Position numbers and translations under genes: made by a program. A stretch of 64,000 nucleotides of DNA from an uncultured Oscillospiraceae bacterium (GTDB taxonomy: Bacteria > Bacillota > Clostridia > Oscillospirales > Oscillospiraceae): assembly GCA_947629955.1 (NCBI GenBank), contig CANRFT010000001.1, positions 62,001 to 126,000 of the forward strand. Direction: 5' to 3'. A model generated the notes under the pieces. The model made no database searches. It was not told the DNA's origin and was given only the letters and a program-made list of their open reading frames with translations. Shown here piece by piece: positions 61,525-64,000 of this stretch (position 1 is the stretch's first letter; the number at the start of each line of letters is the position of its first letter).

Positions 61525-62136
61525 ATGAAGGGTAAAATCGCCATTGTGGATTACGGCGTGGGCAATCTGAAAAGCGTGGCCAACGCCCTCCGCTACATCG
61601 GGCAGGACAGCGCCGTCACCGAGGACCCGGCGGAGATCGAGCGGGCGGACGCGGTGATCCTCCCCGGCGTGGGGGCCTTTCCCGACGCGGCGGACAAGCT
61701 CCGCCGAAAGGGGCTGGACCGGGCCCTCACCGCCCAGGCGGGGCAGAAGCCCATCCTGGGCATCTGCCTGGGGATGCAGCTGCTGTTCGACCGGGGCGAG
61801 GAGGTCCGGGACTGTGAAGGGTTGGGCCTTGTCAGCGGCCATGTGGGACGTATCCAGACGGATCTGAAGCTGCCCCACATCGGCTGGAACAGCCTGACCT
61901 TCCCAAATCCGTCGCCTCTGTTCCAGGGGCTGGACGGGGGGACGTATGTGTACTTCGTCCACTCCTACTGCGCCTACGCGGACCGGGAGGAGGACGTGTT
62001 GGCCGTGACGGAGTACGGTCCGTCCGTCGTGGCGGCGGTGGGCCGGAACGGGGTCTACGGCTGCCAGTTCCACCCGGAGAAGAGCGGCGAGGCGGGCCTT
62101 GTTATCCTGCGCAATTTCGCGCAGATGGGCGGCTGA
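61525..62136 (+). CDS. hisH: Imidazole glycerol phosphate synthase, glutamine amidotransferase subunit
   Basis: 203 aa class I amidotransferase. The nucleophile Cys is in GICLGMQLLF, and the His and Glu in CQFHPEKSG. It supplies ammonia to HisF. hisA, hisF and hisI, which normally follow, are absent; an envelope gene starts 24 bases later, so the operon has been broken here. The ribosome site is weak. Confidence 0.95.
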   Translation: MKGKIAIVDYGVGNLKSVANALRYIGQDSAVTEDPAEIERADAVILPGVGAFPDAADKLRRKGLDRALTAQAGQKPILGICLGMQLLFDRGEEVRDCEGLGLVSGHVGRIQTDLKLPHIGWNSLTFPNPSPLFQGLDGGTYVYFVHSYCAYADREEDVLAVTEYGPSVVAAVGRNGVYGCQFHPEKSGEAGLVILRNFAQMGG

Positions 62137-62160
62137 GAAACAGAGAGAGGCGAACTTTTA

Positions 62161-64000
62161 TGGAGCAGAACGGGAAAAATAAGGGCGGCAGGCGGTTGCG
62201 GGACGAACAGAGCGCGCCCGCCCGCCGCAACTATTTCGCGGATCTGAGCGACGACTGGGAGGATGAAGATCCCGAATGGGACGAGGACGCCGGTCCCCGT
62301 TCCGGGACCGGACGAAGCAGCGGCCGCCGGGACGGCGGGGAAAGGCGCGTCTCCAGGGACGGGGGCGAATCCCTCCGCCCAGTGCTGCGGCTGATCTTTT
62401 TTCCGGCGCAGCTGGTATTTCTGGAGCTGGTGTTCCATGTCTACATGGGCACGCCCCTGAGCTATTCCCCCATCTGGACCGTGTTCGGCCTGTCCGCCGG
62501 GCTGATCCTGTCGGCCTTGACCCTGCCGTTCCCCAGGGCGGTGAACAGCGTGCTGATGAAGGCGCTCTCCGTTCTGTTCCCGGTGGTCTATGTGGCGGAG
62601 ATGGTGGCCAAGACCATCCTCCAGTCCTACTACCCCCTGAGCTTTCTGGGCACCGCCGCCGGCAACAAGCTCACCGACTACCTGGACGCCATCATCCCCA
62701 CGGTGATCGCGACCCTGCCTGTCGCCCTGGTGATGCTGATCCCAACCATCCTGCTGTTCGCCCTGGGAGGGCGCTTCATGGGCTTCGACCGGTATGACGT
62801 AAAGCTGTCCGGGGTGGCCCTCATCGCGGCGGCCCTGCTCCATGTGGTGGGGCTGGGCACGGTGCACCTCCCCTGGGAGGGGGATCTCACCCCCGCCAAG
62901 ATCTACGACATGGATTCCAACATCGACGACCAGGTGGAGCAGCTGGGCCTCTGGACCATGCTCCGGCTGGACGTGAAGCATATGATCGTCCCGGCGGAGA
63001 ACCATCTGGACGACGACTTCACCAATCTGGGCCCAGGCCCCGCGATCCCGCCCAGCGCCGGCCCGGAGGTCACTCCGGACCCCGGCGCCACCCCGGACCC
63101 CGGCGCCTCTCAGGCGCCTGAGGTCGTCGAGACGCCGGAGCCCACCCCGGTGATCGACACCTCCCCCAATGTGATGGACGTGGACCTGGCCGCCGTGGCC
63201 GAGGGGACCAATAATAAGGACATCCAGTGGCTGGCCAACTACTTCAACAGCGTCGCCCCCACCAACAAGAACGAGTACACCGGCATGTTCGAGGGGTACA
63301 ACGTCATCTTCTTTACTCTGGAGGGCTTCTCCGGCTACGCCATCGACCCGGAGCTGACCCCCACCCTCTATAAGCTGGCCCACGAGGGCTTCGTGTTCAA
63401 CAATTTCTACACCGCCCTCCACTTCACCAGCACCTCCGGCGGCGAGTGCCAGAACCTGCTGGGGCTCTATCCCAAAAACGGCAGCCCCGCCACCCTGCCC
63501 AGGACAGGCAAGCTGGGCACCAACTGCTACTTCTCCCTGGCCCAGCAGCTCCGCCGGGAGGGGTACCAGGTGCTGGGCTACCACGCCAACGGCAACATGT
63601 ACGGCCGGAACCTGTCTCACCCCAACCTGGGCTACGACTGGCACCAGTACGGTGAGAAGGGCGTGACCAAGGTGGGCACCGGCACCCTCCAGAACTTCGA
63701 GGGGCTGGACGTGAACTCCAACGGCAAGCTGCTGTGGCCCCAGCTGGACAGCGTGATGGTGGAGGCCAGCGTGGACGACTACATCAACAGCGACCAGCCC
63801 TTCCACGTGTACTACCTGACCATCAGCGGCCACATGCCCTACTCGGACAACCGGGCGGTGGCCCCCTACCGGGACGTTGTCCGCTCCCTGCCCTACACCG
63901 CCACCACCCAGAATTACCTGGGCACCTGCATGGAGGTGGACAAGGCCCTGGAGACCCTGATCCAGAAGCTGGACGAGGCCGGCAAGCTGGACAAGACCCT
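62161..64000 (+). CDS. LTA-synthase-like sulfatase family membrane protein (3' end outside window)
   Basis: At least 613 codons. A charged cytosolic head of about 75 residues (MEQNGKNKGGRRLRDEQ start) precedes five membrane helices in residues about 80-255 (FFPAQLVFLELVFHVYMG first). A Pro/Thr linker with repeated TPDPGA follows, then the alkaline-phosphatase-like domain (GYNVIFFTLEGFSGYAI, nucleophile region HFTSTSGGECQNLLGLYP). The family adds glycerol phosphate from phosphatidylglycerol to wall polymers. The linker and head are longer than usual. The gene continues beyond base 64000. Confidence 0.88.

Overview
The window is a GC-rich, spore-forming Firmicutes chromosome segment. It carries the sporulation genes spoIIGA, sigE and sigG, SLH-domain surface proteins, PolC, YlxM, KhpA, DUF951 and YmxH-type proteins, and consensus sigma-A promoters. 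Together with the high GC this points to the Oscillospiraceae (the Flavonifractor / Oscillibacter / Lawsonibacter neighbourhood). The genus is an inference; no rRNA is present to fix it.

Layout. 1-910: truncated lipoprotein gene, a ribbon-helix-helix protein and tRNA-Pro(GGG). 914-7036 (minus): amidase, rsmA, a TrmD-acetyltransferase fusion, rimM, khpA, rpsP, ffh and ylxM, i.e. the SRP / rRNA-maturation block. 7256-9092 (plus): lgt and folD. 9405-9901: small ribbon-helix-helix gene, then a compact locus with two convergent consensus promoters around a 27-codon ORF, which looks like a type I toxin-antitoxin module. 9916-15099: nth, glyA, a LURP-one protein, rarA, DUF951, hisC. 15161-20337 (minus): three exported surface proteins. 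20455-23743: spoIIGA-sigE, a type II toxin-antitoxin cassette between 16-bp direct repeats, then sigG. 23908-27552: lipoprotein, response regulator and histidine kinase. 27687-28523: an AT-richer orphan gene. 28565-35078: DUF1385, prmC, recA, recX, a divergent small gene / XRE regulator pair, rimO, pgsA. 35227-41322: XRE-membrane protein, membrane protein, giant SLH transglutaminase, IS200-type transposase. 41476-43026: cation/proton antiporter and a 61-aa protein. 43178-45299 (minus): tsf, rpsB, ymxH. 45538-56842 (plus): pyrH, frr, uppS, cdsA, dxr, rseP, ispG, HAD hydrolase, polC. 56843-57913: a dense repeat cluster. 57914-62136: hisZG fusion, hisD, hisB, hisH. 62161-64000: an LTA-synthase-like sulfatase running off the window.

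Functionally the window combines envelope biogenesis (lgt, uppS, cdsA, pgsA, rseP, SLH proteins, LTA synthase-like enzyme), isoprenoid synthesis (dxr, ispG, uppS), translation (rpsP, rpsB, tsf, frr, rimM, trmD, rsmA, prmC, rimO), recombination and replication (recA, recX, rarA, nth, polC), histidine synthesis and the mother-cell/forespore sigma cascade.

Two dispersed palindromic repeat families occupy many intergenic gaps. Family A is about 175-210 bp with GCCTTCC...GGAAGGC ends. Family B is REP-like with GTAGGGGC...GCCCCTAC ends. Some copies supply the stop codons of adjacent genes, and one family B fragment sits in frame inside polC. The most notable items are the candidate type I toxin-antitoxin locus (9618-9901), the toxin-antitoxin insertion between sigE and sigG, the TrmD-GNAT and HisZ-HisG fusions, and the large inverted-repeat cluster at 56885-57787.
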